Assembly (NCBI GenBank): GCA_030761205.1
Contig: JAULJL010000003.1
Span: forward strand, 4,154,001 to 4,218,000
Direction: 5' to 3'
DNA length: 64,000 nt
Origin: Fremontodendron californicum
Lineage: Eukaryota; Streptophyta; Magnoliopsida; Malvales; Malvaceae
Within the stretch, counting starts at the first letter, position 1. The number at the start of each line of letters is the position of its first letter. Below the pieces are notes generated by a model that did not search any database, was not told the origin of the DNA, and was given only the letters and a program-made list of their open reading frames with translations. The position numbers and the translations under genes are program-made. Below, one piece after another: positions 21,635 through 32,985 of this stretch.

Positions 21635-23788
21635 TCTGATTGAAGAAGTGTCTGGGTCAGGCCGTTCCTTTGTGTTATACAAGCTGTCTAGTTATGGTCT
21701 ACAAATGTTGTAGTTGTCGGTCTCAAAAGGTGAGGATTCATGGGTCTAGTTGAAGCTCTGCTGGCTTGATGTACAATAAGGTTCAAGACATGTAAGATGC
21801 AAAATGTGTTGTACACAACGAAGACATTATGTAAATTTTTATGTTGAATATGCTTGCTGTGTAATAACTTGCCAATATTGGAATCAATTTATATAGCACC
21901 CTACTTTGCCTGCAACTTTCTTTCTCCTTCATGAAGCTGGTGGCATTCTAGAGAATTTGTCGATTAATCTTTAATGGTCAAATCCCCACTTTACCCGGTT
22001 ACCCTGGTGTTTGGGACCTTACCTTCCAGAAGGCATTTTCTGCTGACATGCTTCCCAGATTTTCTTTTTCTTCACTAATTTCGACCATTCATAATAGTTT
22101 TAGATGTGGGGGTACGACATAAATTTGCAAATGCAAAATCGATGAAATCAGGGTTGCTTTTATAGTGCCTTTTGGAGTCTGTTTTAAAGAGCCAGGGACA
22201 ACCTAACAACAGTTATTGCAGCAACTTCTTCGCTTCTGTTCTAAGTAAGCTAATATTTTGGCACAATTTATCGTTTGATGAATCACCATGCCCGTGAAAT
22301 ACGTGCATAAATCAAAAGGATGGAATTTCATTCATTTTTTGAAAATTTCTAACGATCTGTACAGACTAATAAACATTGCATGGAACATGTAGAATGCGAG
22401 CGCGAGATAAAAAAAATCAAACAATATGAATAACCCCAAAGAAAGAAGAGAAAATAAAATGTAAACATGAAATTGATCTATCATTTTACTTTTCAGTACC
22501 CTAAACATGAAATTGCTTAATTTTCCATTATCGTGTTTCATTGGACAACATGGAACACCATATGAACTGCAAGGACAAATGGCCAACCTCCGGCTGTACT
22601 TTCCAACTACTCATGCCAATTTTCTATTGCACATCATCCAGCATTTGAAGCCAAACATCCATTGGTGATGTTCTCCTACCAAATTCGGATTTAAGATGTA
22701 GCAGCTTTTAATCTCCTATAGTACCCTCATAGAATACCATTGAGGTTTCCACCAATAACTGGAAAAATGCTTATCTGTTATCCTGAAAGCCCATAGGAAC
22801 AAGAAAGATCTGTTAAGAATAAACAATGAAGTAAATGATCACTCAATCCTTCAAGTCATCCAAATAAGGTTTAAGAACAGAAGCTCTAATATACATCCAT
22901 ATATACATGCATACATCCACTTTGACTATGATCCTGAACACGAAAAAACCCATATCCCTCAAGGGCTGTAAGCCTGACCTCGATCACCTGATAAATAATC
23001 TCCAGAACATCGAGCTAACTATTCAGATTTTATCAGTTGTTGCAAAAAGGTTGAAGTAATTTGCCAAGCTTCTCCTTTATCTTCTAAATAGCATTCACTA
23101 GTTGTAAGTTTGCAGCCAAATTGAATTTAAAGGGACTAGATATCAGATTACATCAGCATCAAACTTCCTTGACATCATAATGACACTTAATCAGACTTGA
23201 GATGCACATATCCAGAAAAAACTTCTGCTTAGAGGATCACACTATTTTTCCCCTTTGATAATAGTTATCCCCAGTATGATTAAAAATAAAATACTACAAT
23301 TAATGAACTTTGTTGATTAAAAAAAAAAAAAGGATGTAGATGTACTGCTAAGAAGAGTGTTGCACTGCCCAGTGATTAAAGTTGTTTCTGCACAATGATT
23401 GTGCTCTTACTTCTACATATATAGAGCATCATTTGCATTATTTATAAGTTACTTTTAACCTTATGACATACAGGACAACTGAACCAAGTGACTAGCCGAC
23501 AGCAGAACAATTCTATTTCAAGAGAAAAAGACAAAGACTATTTGTAGGAAGAAACAGAAAAACATTCCATTTCATAAAGATACAATTGAATCAGCACCAA
23601 TTTTTAGTATGTTAAATTGCATGATCGAAGTTTATGATCTGAATAGAAGAAAACAAAGACTTTGTCTTACTGAATGGAAGATCGTTTGTGCATTAAGCTG
23701 GATATGCTTGATTGGATACTTGATGCATGACAAGAGCCTTTTCAATATCTCGGAATGACACCAAGTTCAATGATGGGAAGCTTTTCTC
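21635..23788. other. Convergent spacer and 3' UTRs; no gene seen
   Basis: It lies between the ends of the aleurain (+) and PPR (-) genes. The first 300 bases fit the aleurain 3' UTR. An open frame at 22332-22586 (-) predicts a hydrophobic 84-residue peptide with no recognisable relatives, in AT-rich DNA. I do not support it as a gene. Confidence 0.45.
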
Positions 23789-25570
23789 TTAAGCAGCCAC
23801 AGGTACACCTCTATTTATCCTCAAAGGAGCATTGTTATCCAAGGATGATGAACTTGCCAGTTTCATGTCCTGTGATGCTATCGTTGTAATGCGAGAGGCT
23901 TCATTAGGCATCCCAGCCTTCAAAAGGCAAGATACCAAAGAATGTACAGTGACATCATCCGGGGTACAACCAACTGATAACATTTTATTGAAAATGCTAA
24001 TTGCTTCAAGCATTCTTCCTTTCATACAGTGCCCAATAATGAGAATAGTAAATGTTACTTTATCAGGATAACATTTCCTTTCCTCCATCTCCACTACTAT
24101 CAGATTGGCCTCATCCAAATTTCCAGCCTTGCAGAACCCATCAATCACAGGGTTGAAGATAAATGGTTTTGGAACAATATTCCTACATTGCAACTCCCTC
24201 AAAAAATCACGAGCCTCATGTAGTCTATTTTCCTTACATAGAGCATTAATAGTAATAGCAAAGGTATAAACATTTGGAGATATATTTCTCACTTTCATTA
24301 CATTCCAAAGCTGCAGACTCTGGTTCGCATCTCCAGTTCGACAGTACCCATCAATCAAGGAAGTGAAGGTAACAACATCAGCAATGCAACCAAAAGAAAC
24401 CATCTTCTCATACATGGATTTAGCTGAAAGCATATCACCAACTTTACCAAAGCCATCAATCAGAACATTAAAAGTGACAGCACTAGGCACAATTCCTGAA
24501 CTAATCATCTCATTGAAAAGAGCCGAAGCCTCCCCCATCTTACCCAACTTGGAATAACCAGATATGACTGACGTATAAGTCACAACATCTGGTGAACAAT
24601 CATCTCTTGATTGAATTTCATTCATTAAATTGTGACCTTTATCTACATCATTTTCCCTACAAAACCCATTAATAATGGTGTTATATGTAACAATATCAGG
24701 AAAACAACCAAAACTCCTCATATTGTTAAAAAACTCAAAAGCCTGATCAACCTTCCCAACTCTGCACAGGCCTCGAATTAGAATATTAAACGTCCAATTA
24801 TCCGGGTGAAATTTTGATCCTAAATTCTCTTTATATAAGCTAACTGCCTCTTCTACTTTATTTTGCTTAACCATCATATTCAACAAGTTGTTTAATGCAA
24901 AAATGCTGACCCCCACTTCATCAGACTGAGCCTCAGCAAGTAACTTCTTTGCCATACCAAACTCACCTGCCCTCCCAAAAGCCGAAATCATAAATCCTAT
25001 CATAGTACTATCAGGCAAATGCCCATCAATCCTCATATAATCAAAAACTAATTTGGCCGAGCCATGTAGACCCATATGACAAAATGACCTCATAAGCAAA
25101 TTATAAGTCCAAAAAGAATGAGTAATATCAAAATTCACCCTACTGAACTCCAAAAATTTCAACCCAAATGCCGGATTGTTTAACCATTTAACAACTTCAA
25201 ACTCAATAAAAGGTGTCAAATTCTTGCTCAAATAACCCAAACAGCCATCATTCAAAGGTTGTGAATAAAAAAAGAGAGTGCACACAACCTTAACGAACCA
25301 AGCCTCGTGCTTTAGGACTACCTTTACCTCTTTATTGCCTTGCGGGTGAGATCCTCCATGATATTGAATGTGATAATGAGGAATGAAGACCTTGGAGGCG
25401 GCTCGAACCCTTGAGGCACGAGTTGTGAATGAAAAAAGGGTCATCTGTAACCCCACGCCATTCCTAGGCCTAATTAAATACTCAAAAATCTCTACTTGAA
25501 AATGACCAAATTTTCTATTGGGGATCCCAGATTCAAATTTGGGATTTTGATTGAACTCTCTACTCTTCAT
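23789..25570 (-). CDS. P-class pentatricopeptide repeat protein
   Basis: An intronless frame of 593 codons. About twelve 35-residue P-type PPR motifs run from about residue 165 to the C-terminus (for example units beginning W-T-F-N-I-L-I, V-T-Y-N-T-I-I and V-T-F-T-S-L-I). There are no E or DYW extensions, so no cytidine deaminase activity is expected. Such proteins bind organellar RNA by a residue-per-base code and support processing or stability of a transcript. The first Met may not be the real start. Met43 (codon at 25442-25444) begins a Ser/Thr/Arg-rich segment that looks like a mitochondrial presequence and would give 551 residues. It resembles Arabidopsis At2g06000, from memory. It is divergent from the FIP1-like gene and shares its promoter region. 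Confidence 0.93.
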   Translation of the reverse strand: MKSREFNQNPKFESGIPNRKFGHFQVEIFEYLIRPRNGVGLQMTLFSFTTRASRVRAASKVFIPHYHIQYHGGSHPQGNKEVKVVLKHEAWFVKVVCTLFFYSQPLNDGCLGYLSKNLTPFIEFEVVKWLNNPAFGLKFLEFSRVNFDITHSFWTYNLLMRSFCHMGLHGSAKLVFDYMRIDGHLPDSTMIGFMISAFGRAGEFGMAKKLLAEAQSDEVGVSIFALNNLLNMMVKQNKVEEAVSLYKENLGSKFHPDNWTFNILIRGLCRVGKVDQAFEFFNNMRSFGCFPDIVTYNTIINGFCRENDVDKGHNLMNEIQSRDDCSPDVVTYTSVISGYSKLGKMGEASALFNEMISSGIVPSAVTFNVLIDGFGKVGDMLSAKSMYEKMVSFGCIADVVTFTSLIDGYCRTGDANQSLQLWNVMKVRNISPNVYTFAITINALCKENRLHEARDFLRELQCRNIVPKPFIFNPVIDGFCKAGNLDEANLIVVEMEERKCYPDKVTFTILIIGHCMKGRMLEAISIFNKMLSVGCTPDDVTVHSLVSCLLKAGMPNEASRITTIASQDMKLASSSSLDNNAPLRINRGVPVAA

Positions 25571-26324
25571 GGAGATGGTGAGAAATCCAAGTACGGTACC
25601 ATAGCAAAACGACCCTCAGCTCAAACTAATTGCTAATATACTACTAACCCAGTAAAGAGCTAAGACCCCTGATAAATCTCAAGAATTCAATAACTAAAAT
25701 AGATCATTGGATGATCGCTGAGCATTGGGATGATTGAGGTTGAGAACCAACAATGGACGGTGAAAGAAATCTGATATAAGTAAAATAAGATAATGGGAAG
25801 AAAAAGATTTTCGAGCTGTTTAATGTGAAATCGGTATTTCGATGAAAATGGAGAGCTGTGATGCCTTCAAAGGAATGGCAGTTCTAGGTTTTTTTGGTGT
25901 GGCTTTTGGTTGCTCAGTCGCTGACTCACTGCCCCATCGCCGTCAAAATATGGTACTAACTATCGTCTCGTGAAACAAGAGAAGCGTTCAAAGGCTTGGG
26001 CTTTAACTTCTGAAATTTAGACCCATCGAGGCTCAATTGGTCCATACTTAATCTACAGTAACGGCTATATGTATTGGGCCTATAAGTTTGCTATTTCCAT
26101 TTGACATTTTTTTTATTTGAAAAAAAGAAGCCGAGACCGAGAGCAAGAAGAACGTTCGTTACAGCACTGAGTCTTAATTCTTAAGTCTTAACAGTTAACA
26201 CCCCCCCCCCCCCCCAAAAAAAAAAATCATAGATGAAATCTGTATCAATCCATCTTTCTTTTGCTGGAAACAGAATAATTTGAAAAGGTTGAACTTTTTT
26301 ATTTTCTGAGAAAAGAGGTGGAAG
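25571..26324. promoter_or_regulatory. Shared bidirectional promoter of the PPR and FIP1-like genes
   Basis: 754 bases separate the two divergent start codons, or 880 bases if the PPR starts at Met43. No TATA box is obvious on either side, as is common for housekeeping genes. A run of 15 C followed by 11 A (26201-26226) lies about 100 bases before the FIP1-like ATG, within its probable leader. Confidence 0.6.
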
Positions 26325-29300
26325 ATGTCTAATGCTCCGCAAGAAAACACTATGTAAGCTTTCAATCCTTCGTTGCATTTCGAAATTTTAATTTTTTATC
26401 GATTTTTTTCCTTCATCAGCTACCTCCATTTGTTTGACAGTTCTGGTACTTGAAATACTTAAATTTTCTTCCGTGAATCATGTGTTTAGTGTACAATTTG
26501 GAGTAGCATTTTCCGTAACTGTAGGATCAAATTTTCTTAATTTTAAGTTTTAATTAACGTGATCTGTGTCATTTTTTTACGGAAATAATGGGAAATTTCA
26601 CATTGTTGTTCCATTTGTAGGTTCCTTGATATACTGCATGAGGCTCCCTTATTTGGTCATCGGAAACCAAGGAGTATTGTTGGCGGTGTTATTTACTGTT
26701 TCATACTGGCAAGTTTGAAGTTCATTGCTATTTTATATTAGATGAAACTTTCCTTTCGATGTGTGATTAGGCTAACTCTGATAGTTTTTCAAACTTTTAG
26801 GCAGGTTATGCTATATTGGCTGCAGCAGCTCCTTGGATATTTCAGCCTATAAAGAATTTCGTCTTACCATTGCTTTGCAGTTGCGATGTTGTTCTTTTAG
26901 TAGTCACAGGTATCTTGCTAGGTCTTATCTTGATTTGCTTGAGGTACTTGCTTCTGGGTCTGTACCATCCATGGGGTGTTTTGTATTAGATTTGATGACT
27001 TTTATTTTATTTGAAGACAATATTCCTTATACCTTAGTTTGATATAGAAGGCATGCAGTGCTATAACAAGGATTTGAGTGCACTGCTAACTGTTAAGTTC
27101 TTGTTTGGCTTTTACAGGCATTTTTCAACAATATTTTGTTAATCAAGTCCAGAAGATACGTTTACAGGTAACTTTGTTGATTATTCCAACCCTGGTGGTT
27201 TCCTAAGTGACTTTGATAGAAACCATTAAATGTTATTGTGTTTTGTAGGGTTATTATAGTTTCAGTCAGAAATTGAAGCGGATTGTTCGTCTACCATTTG
27301 CCATAACTGCATATGGTGAGTATGTTTTTGTGTCTTTTTAAATGGCAGCACTTGATTTTCATAAGGTTTCTTTATTTCAATGGAAATGGACCTATTCAGG
27401 TGTATCGTGTATACTCTCACAGAACCAACTATTTTGATTCCAGATTCACCATCCTGTCCTGCCTATTAGGATATAATAATCCCCTTTATCTACATGAATG
27501 CTAGTGGCTTACCTCTATGGAACCTTTTGAGTTAGGAACAATATTACAGTTATAGTCATACTTGTATCACTTATGATGTAGTAATTTTATAATAAAAGGC
27601 ATTTTTTGTCACATCTTCATTATTGTTGTATTAGGAACTGCTGCAATGATGCTTGTCATGGTCTGGGAACCCTACATCAGTATTCTTTCCACCTCTGCCA
27701 TACTCAGGTACTCTAAGTCTCTAACACTCGGAAATAATTCCCATCTTTTTTTCTTTTTATGCTTAAGATATATTTCTTATGCTTCTTTAAGTATTTATTC
27801 TTAATAGTTTTTAGCCTTCGTCAAGTTTGTGAAAGAAATATTGATTTTGTATCCTCTCATAATGATTTATGTTTGCCTCTTGAAATGCATGTGATTTATG
27901 AGTTCTGGATGCTCATTCTGCATTATTTAGTTTTATGTTACAATTTGTACTCATGACAGTCTGATGTTATTGATTGCTGGGAATGTTGGGTTAATTTAGG
28001 GGTTGATATGAAATATGAATGATAATAATATTCTAAGTTCTCCCTTTATTTAGATTCAAAACTGAATATTCCTTGTTACTTTGTTGAACTACATATCATT
28101 GACAATATCCCACTGGATTCACTTGATTTGCAGGATTATTATGTTGGTTGAAGCAGTATGTTCTGGGTTCTTTATGAGTGTGTATATCGGTAAGTTCACA
28201 TGCATTTATAGAAGCATTTGAGTTAAATTGAATAATGCATGCTTATAATTTAGGATTTTTAAAGTTATCCAATTAGGTGGATGTATATTTCAGCATTCTT
28301 GTGGTGCTTGCAGGTTATGTACATCAGTACAATTCATTGGATTCTCAGCCCGATGTTTTGAAGTCATTATATTCTCCCCTTCAACCATCAAGTCCTTTGG
28401 AAGATTTGAGGTAATGACAAAGATTTTATTGGTCCAAGGGTCCAAGCCATACTATATTTTTAAGATGCACCGTGAAAGATATTCTGCCTGCACTGAAAGA
28501 ATACATCACTTCACAATTTGTCTTTCAATCTTTGATTTAGTAGCTGGAGCTTTGCTGGTTATAGATATCCTGGTTATGGTTATTGCAGATTCACTAGTCA
28601 TGAAACCAAGACAAAATTAATATGAAATTATGAGTCATTACTAGTTATACGTATGCTGTGTATATGCTATGTTCACCTCCGTTTGATGCAACAGGTATCA
28701 TGATGGTGGTCGACTCTCTGACCAGCAAATGGCTTTACTGCAGTATCAGCGTGAAAACCTTCATTTTCTGAGTGAGGAGGTACTTAAATCATCTCATACA
28801 TATAATTCATGATAGTTATTTTCCTGTATCTTTTGGCAGTATTGTAATGGACTACTGTTATACAAGTAATATATCTTTAACTGCAGATTCTTCGATTGCA
28901 AGAGTGCTTAAGCAAATATGAAGGATCCAATGATGGAAGCACACCTCAGGTGATGATTTTTCTGTACAGATGATGAGATGAATGTTCTTTTATTACATAT
29001 TTAAAAATAAATAAATCAATAATTGAGGGGAGGAGTTGGTTTAAATGTGCAAGAAACGGTCAGAATAATGGTTACTCTTGACTCTTTTTCAGGTTGATCT
29101 TGCCCATCTATTAGCAGCTCGGGATCAAGAATTACGAACAGTTTCAGCTGAGGTAATACTTAGGTTTCACATTATCTCATAGGCTAGTACTTGTTGCCTA
29201 GGTAATACTTGAAACGAGAAAAATCGCAGTTTGTTTTATTGCCTTATCAATGTCAGAGATATTCTTTGAACAGTTAAGTTTTCATTCTTGCATATTATTG

Positions 29301-30246
29301 GTTGTTCTCTCATGCACCTCATATGCCCTTTTTCCTTGCTGCTTTATCTGGTTTGCACTTAAGTGCCTTGTTCATGGTCTAAATAGGTTTTGACATGTTA
29401 AGAATTGGGGCGATATCACATGATTAAAATAGGGAACATTTATTTGGCATGCAAACCCTGCAATCTATGCATTACATTTACAGCTGTGGATATACACTTA
29501 GGGACAGTTTTTTCTTAGTATTTATCTTCATTTGCACGCTCCATAACACGAATAAAATGAATCCCCATCTGTTGATTCTTGCTCCATTCACCTAAAGTTG
29601 TTCCACTTTGGGCATTGACAGTAAGCGATTGACCTTAGTCCCTGACATTCTTTATTTTAAAAAATCGTGATAGTAGTAGAGTCTGTCAGAAACTGAGCAG
29701 TTAAACTATTTAAATTGCAGATGAACCAAGTGCAGTCTGAGCTAAGACTTGCCCGTTCTTTGATGGCTGAGAGGGATGCAGAAGTCCAGCGTGTTCGAAC
29801 AACCAACAATCAGGTAAGTGCAAATACCTAGGAATGACAAGCTGTAATTTTGAGTTAAAAAGGACTTTATTATCTATTCCTAATAATTACATGCTTTGCA
29901 ATCAGACTGCTATGTTGAAATTATATCGTCATTTATTTTGCTGAAAACTGAAACAGTATGTCGAAGAGAATGAAAGGCTGAGAGCTATTCTAGGAGAATG
30001 GAGCACCCGAACGGCAAAGGTACTTGTCTGCGATATTTTTCCAATTTGTTAAATTCATTTCCTATTTCTATTTCTATGCTTTTATCATCATATGCATAGA
30101 ATGATGTTAATGTTATGACAATGCTGAAGCTTGAGCGAGCTTTGGAGGTTGAGCGGATGTCGAACCTTGAATTACAAAAGAAGATTTCAACACTTAGAAA
30201 TTCAACACAGACATCAGCTGAATCAAGTGAGCAACGGGGATCATAA
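26325..30246 (+). CDS. FIP1: FIP1-like multi-pass membrane protein with coiled-coil tail (TMEM192-like)
   Basis: Fourteen exons give 359 residues: 26325-26353, 26621-26708, 26801-26909, 27118-27167, 27249-27315, 27635-27707, 28134-28189, 28314-28410, 28695-28779, 28887-28949, 29093-29152, 29721-29813, 29957-30019, 30100-30246. Four hydrophobic segments lie in the first half (about residues 30-50, 60-78, 105-125, 135-160). The second half is a long coiled coil (about 215-345) rich in Glu, Arg and Leu heptads. From memory it matches Arabidopsis Protein FIP1 (FRIGIDA-interacting protein 1, At2g06005) and the wider TMEM192-like family of endomembrane proteins. Its biochemical role is not established. 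The intron after exon 2 uses either a GC donor (GCAAGT at 26709) or a GT donor four bases further on with a shifted acceptor. Both keep frame and differ by one residue. Confidence 0.82.
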
Positions 30247-31003
30247 TTACTCCTTTCCCAGCACCCTTTATAGACTGATTTCTGACTACTCCCAACACTT
30301 GGGAGTGAAATCAATCTTTTTCTTCTATGCTTAAAAAAATAAACTTCAAGACCGGATTACACATGCTTTACAGCTTTTACCCATTTAATTGAATTTCTTG
30401 CGTAGGCGAAGGAATGGTTCTGCCAATGTTCTGGTACCTGTACATAACATTATATCTGTATTGCTGGACTGGATTCAAACTAAGAATGATATTAACCCAG
30501 AGTGACAATTCCTCTAAATTACATTCCTTGTATTCACATATTAGAATTGCTGTTGAAAAAATTTGGGTTGAAAAAAGTTTGGGTTAAAAAAAATATAGTG
30601 AAAAACTGTGGTTTAAAAACTTTTTAAGTGTTTAGTATTGCTGTAAAAAAAATATTGTAGAAACTTAAAATGTCAAAAAAAGATATGTTTAAAATAATAA
30701 AAGTGTATAGATGTGAGGATAATAAAGTCATTTTATCCAAAAGCTAGTTTTTAAAGTCCAAAAGTTATATTTTTTGGCTTTTTAATTTGGCTTTTCAAAT
30801 CATGGTTTCAACAGCATAAATCAAATTTTTTTATCTATTTAACATTGCGTTTGTGGTGAAAAACAGCTTGACTTCAAAAGTTATGCCAAAAATAATGTTA
30901 AATAAGATCTTAAACTCTTCCACTTGCTAACCCTATAACCTAATGCTATGTTCTCCAAACTCAAGTATCGAACACGAATATATATATATATATATATATA
31001 TAT
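30247..31003. other. 3' UTR plus old MITE-like repeat and (TA)n run
   Basis: The first about 300 bases fit the 3' UTR of the FIP1-like gene. From about 30550 to 30925 an AT-rich block with many AAAAGTT/AACTTTT words looks like a decayed MITE (ends near GTTGAAAAAATTTGGG and the inverse GGTGAAAAACAGCTTG). A (TA)n run at 30978-31003 is the target into which the large retrotransposon inserted. Confidence 0.45.
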
Positions 31004-31794
31004 TGTAGACATTTTATCAAGGGTCAATTAGTTAATTAATTTTTAAATTTTGTAAATAATTATTTTTATTTATTTTCGAAATTAAAAAAAAGGAGAAATT
31101 CGAAATAAATAAAAAAATGAAATCAAGTTTGGATTGAACTAATACTCTTCTTTGGATTAAACTTGAAATCTAGGAGTTGTGGTTAGAACAAAAATCCTTG
31201 CTTGATCAGATTGAGACTTCTAAGTAGATTAAAACCTAAACTATTTTCCTATATAAACAACCTAGCCTCAAGCATAAAAAGGACATCAGAGAATCATATA
31301 ATTTTCGGAGCTATTAAGCAAGGGTGGTAGAAGGAAAATTTTATTTTTTCAAAGAAGCTAGTAGATTCGAAATTTAGGGGTTCTTAGTTCTAAGATTTGT
31401 TTCGAAGAGTGTTTAGTAGTGGGAAATCTTGGTTTTAATTAGATGAAGCTTACGTTGAAGTTTGGTGATCGTTCGGCGGCCAACGGAGGAAATCGGAGAG
31501 GTTGAAGTTGCGACTTTCAAACTCAGATCTAGGATTATCGGGTTAGATTCGGGAAAAACTAAGTTGATTTTAGAAAAGAGGAGATCGAAAGGAATTTTTA
31601 GTGATTTTTTGGAATTTTCTAAACCCGGTGACCGTCGGCTGCTGCGCAGTGACCGAAATCTAGAAAATTTTCTGGGTTTGTTCTTGGTGTTCTTGAGAAG
31701 AAAGATCAGAGAAAAAGAAGAGTTCTTTTTTTTTTTTTTTTAAAGAGGTAAGAAAGTGGACCCAAAAAAAATTGTTTAAAAAAGAGATGGGGGC

Positions 31795-31858
31795 CAACAG
31801 CCGAGTCGGGTCAGACCCGCGCGCGGCCCGCGCCTGGGCCCGACCCGGTTGCTGGCTG
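31795..31858. repeat. GC-rich inverted repeat in the 5' LTR
   Basis: In very AT-rich surroundings, CAGCCGAGTCGGGTC pairs with the later GACCCGGTTGCTGGCTG, with a CG-only core between. The 3' LTR has the same stem with a shorter loop at about 44281-44328. It lies downstream of the TATA box and so within the predicted transcript leader. Confidence 0.65.
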
Positions 31859-32985
31859 TCTTATTATTATTATTTTTTCTTTCTTTCTTTCTTTTGTTTC
31901 CTTTTCTTTTATTTTCTTTTATATCCTTTTTATTACATCTTTTACATTCCTTTTACGTTTTTGGTTGATTTGAGTTTTTTTTTATATATATATTATTTGT
32001 TTCAATGTTAATTAATTATTTATTGTGACTAATTTTATTTTTAATTTTGATGTACGTAGGTATATTTTTACGAATCAACTTTGATAGAATTATTATATTA
32101 TTTTTTTATTAACTATTTTTTTATTAATTATTATATTATTTTTTATTAACTATTATATTATTTTTATTAACTATTATTTTTTACTATTGTATATATTTTT
32201 AACCATTATTATTAATTATTTTTAACTATTCTTTTAATTATATTTTATTATTAATTATTAATTTGATTATTAGTAAGATTTTTTTTTAATTAAGTTTTTT
32301 CATTAATTGATGATTAATTAGTTTGAAAATAATAAATTGAGGTCTTTTCTGATGATGAAATCCGAGGAATTCACGTTTGGTTGATTTCCAAGGAATTTCA
32401 AGGTGAGAAAATTCTCTTAAAAATTCTCCAGATTGATGAAGAAATTTTAAGGGATGACTTTCGATACAAAAAAGGTTGAGATTTATTTATTTTAAATTAA
32501 TTAATTTTCAATAATTTTTTTGAGTCATAATTTCCATAATCAATGTTTAATTTAAATTTAAAGATAAATTAAGATTTCTTCCAATTACGAAATTCAAAGA
32601 AATCACGTTTGGTTGATTTTCAAGAAATTTCTAAGTGAGAAAAGTTTTTTAAAAATCTTCCAGATCGATGGAAAGGTTTTTAAGAGGTAATTTTCAATAT
32701 TAAGATCGAGATTTATTTTTGAGCAAACGTAAATAAAATTGCAAGTTTAATTATGAAGATTAGACTTAGGATTTAAATTTAATTTTTTCGAGGACGGAGC
32801 CTCTTCAATGGAAAGATCGATTTCTTTTGAATACTCTCAAGGTAAAGAGACGTCTTTTAGCAATTCCTCCAGATTGATGGAAAGGGAGACCTAAAAGATG
32901 GTTTTCGATATTTTTTAACTTAAAAAAGATGAGATAGATAAGATCATTTAATTAAGACTTTTTTTTTTTAATATCACAAGACTAA

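Noticed and set aside
22332..22586. 84-residue hydrophobic minus-strand frame with several Cys
   Set aside because: Hydrophobicity follows from T-rich composition; no homology recognised; lies in convergent 3' region.
28414..28620. Membrane-like 68-residue frame inside the FIP1-like gene
   Set aside because: It is intron 8 read-through; the splice sites at 28410 and 28695 keep the main frame.
31462..32011. Open frames within the large LTR (93 and 79 residues)
   Set aside because: They lie in LTR leader sequence, end in poly-T and differ between the two LTRs by frame-disrupting indels.
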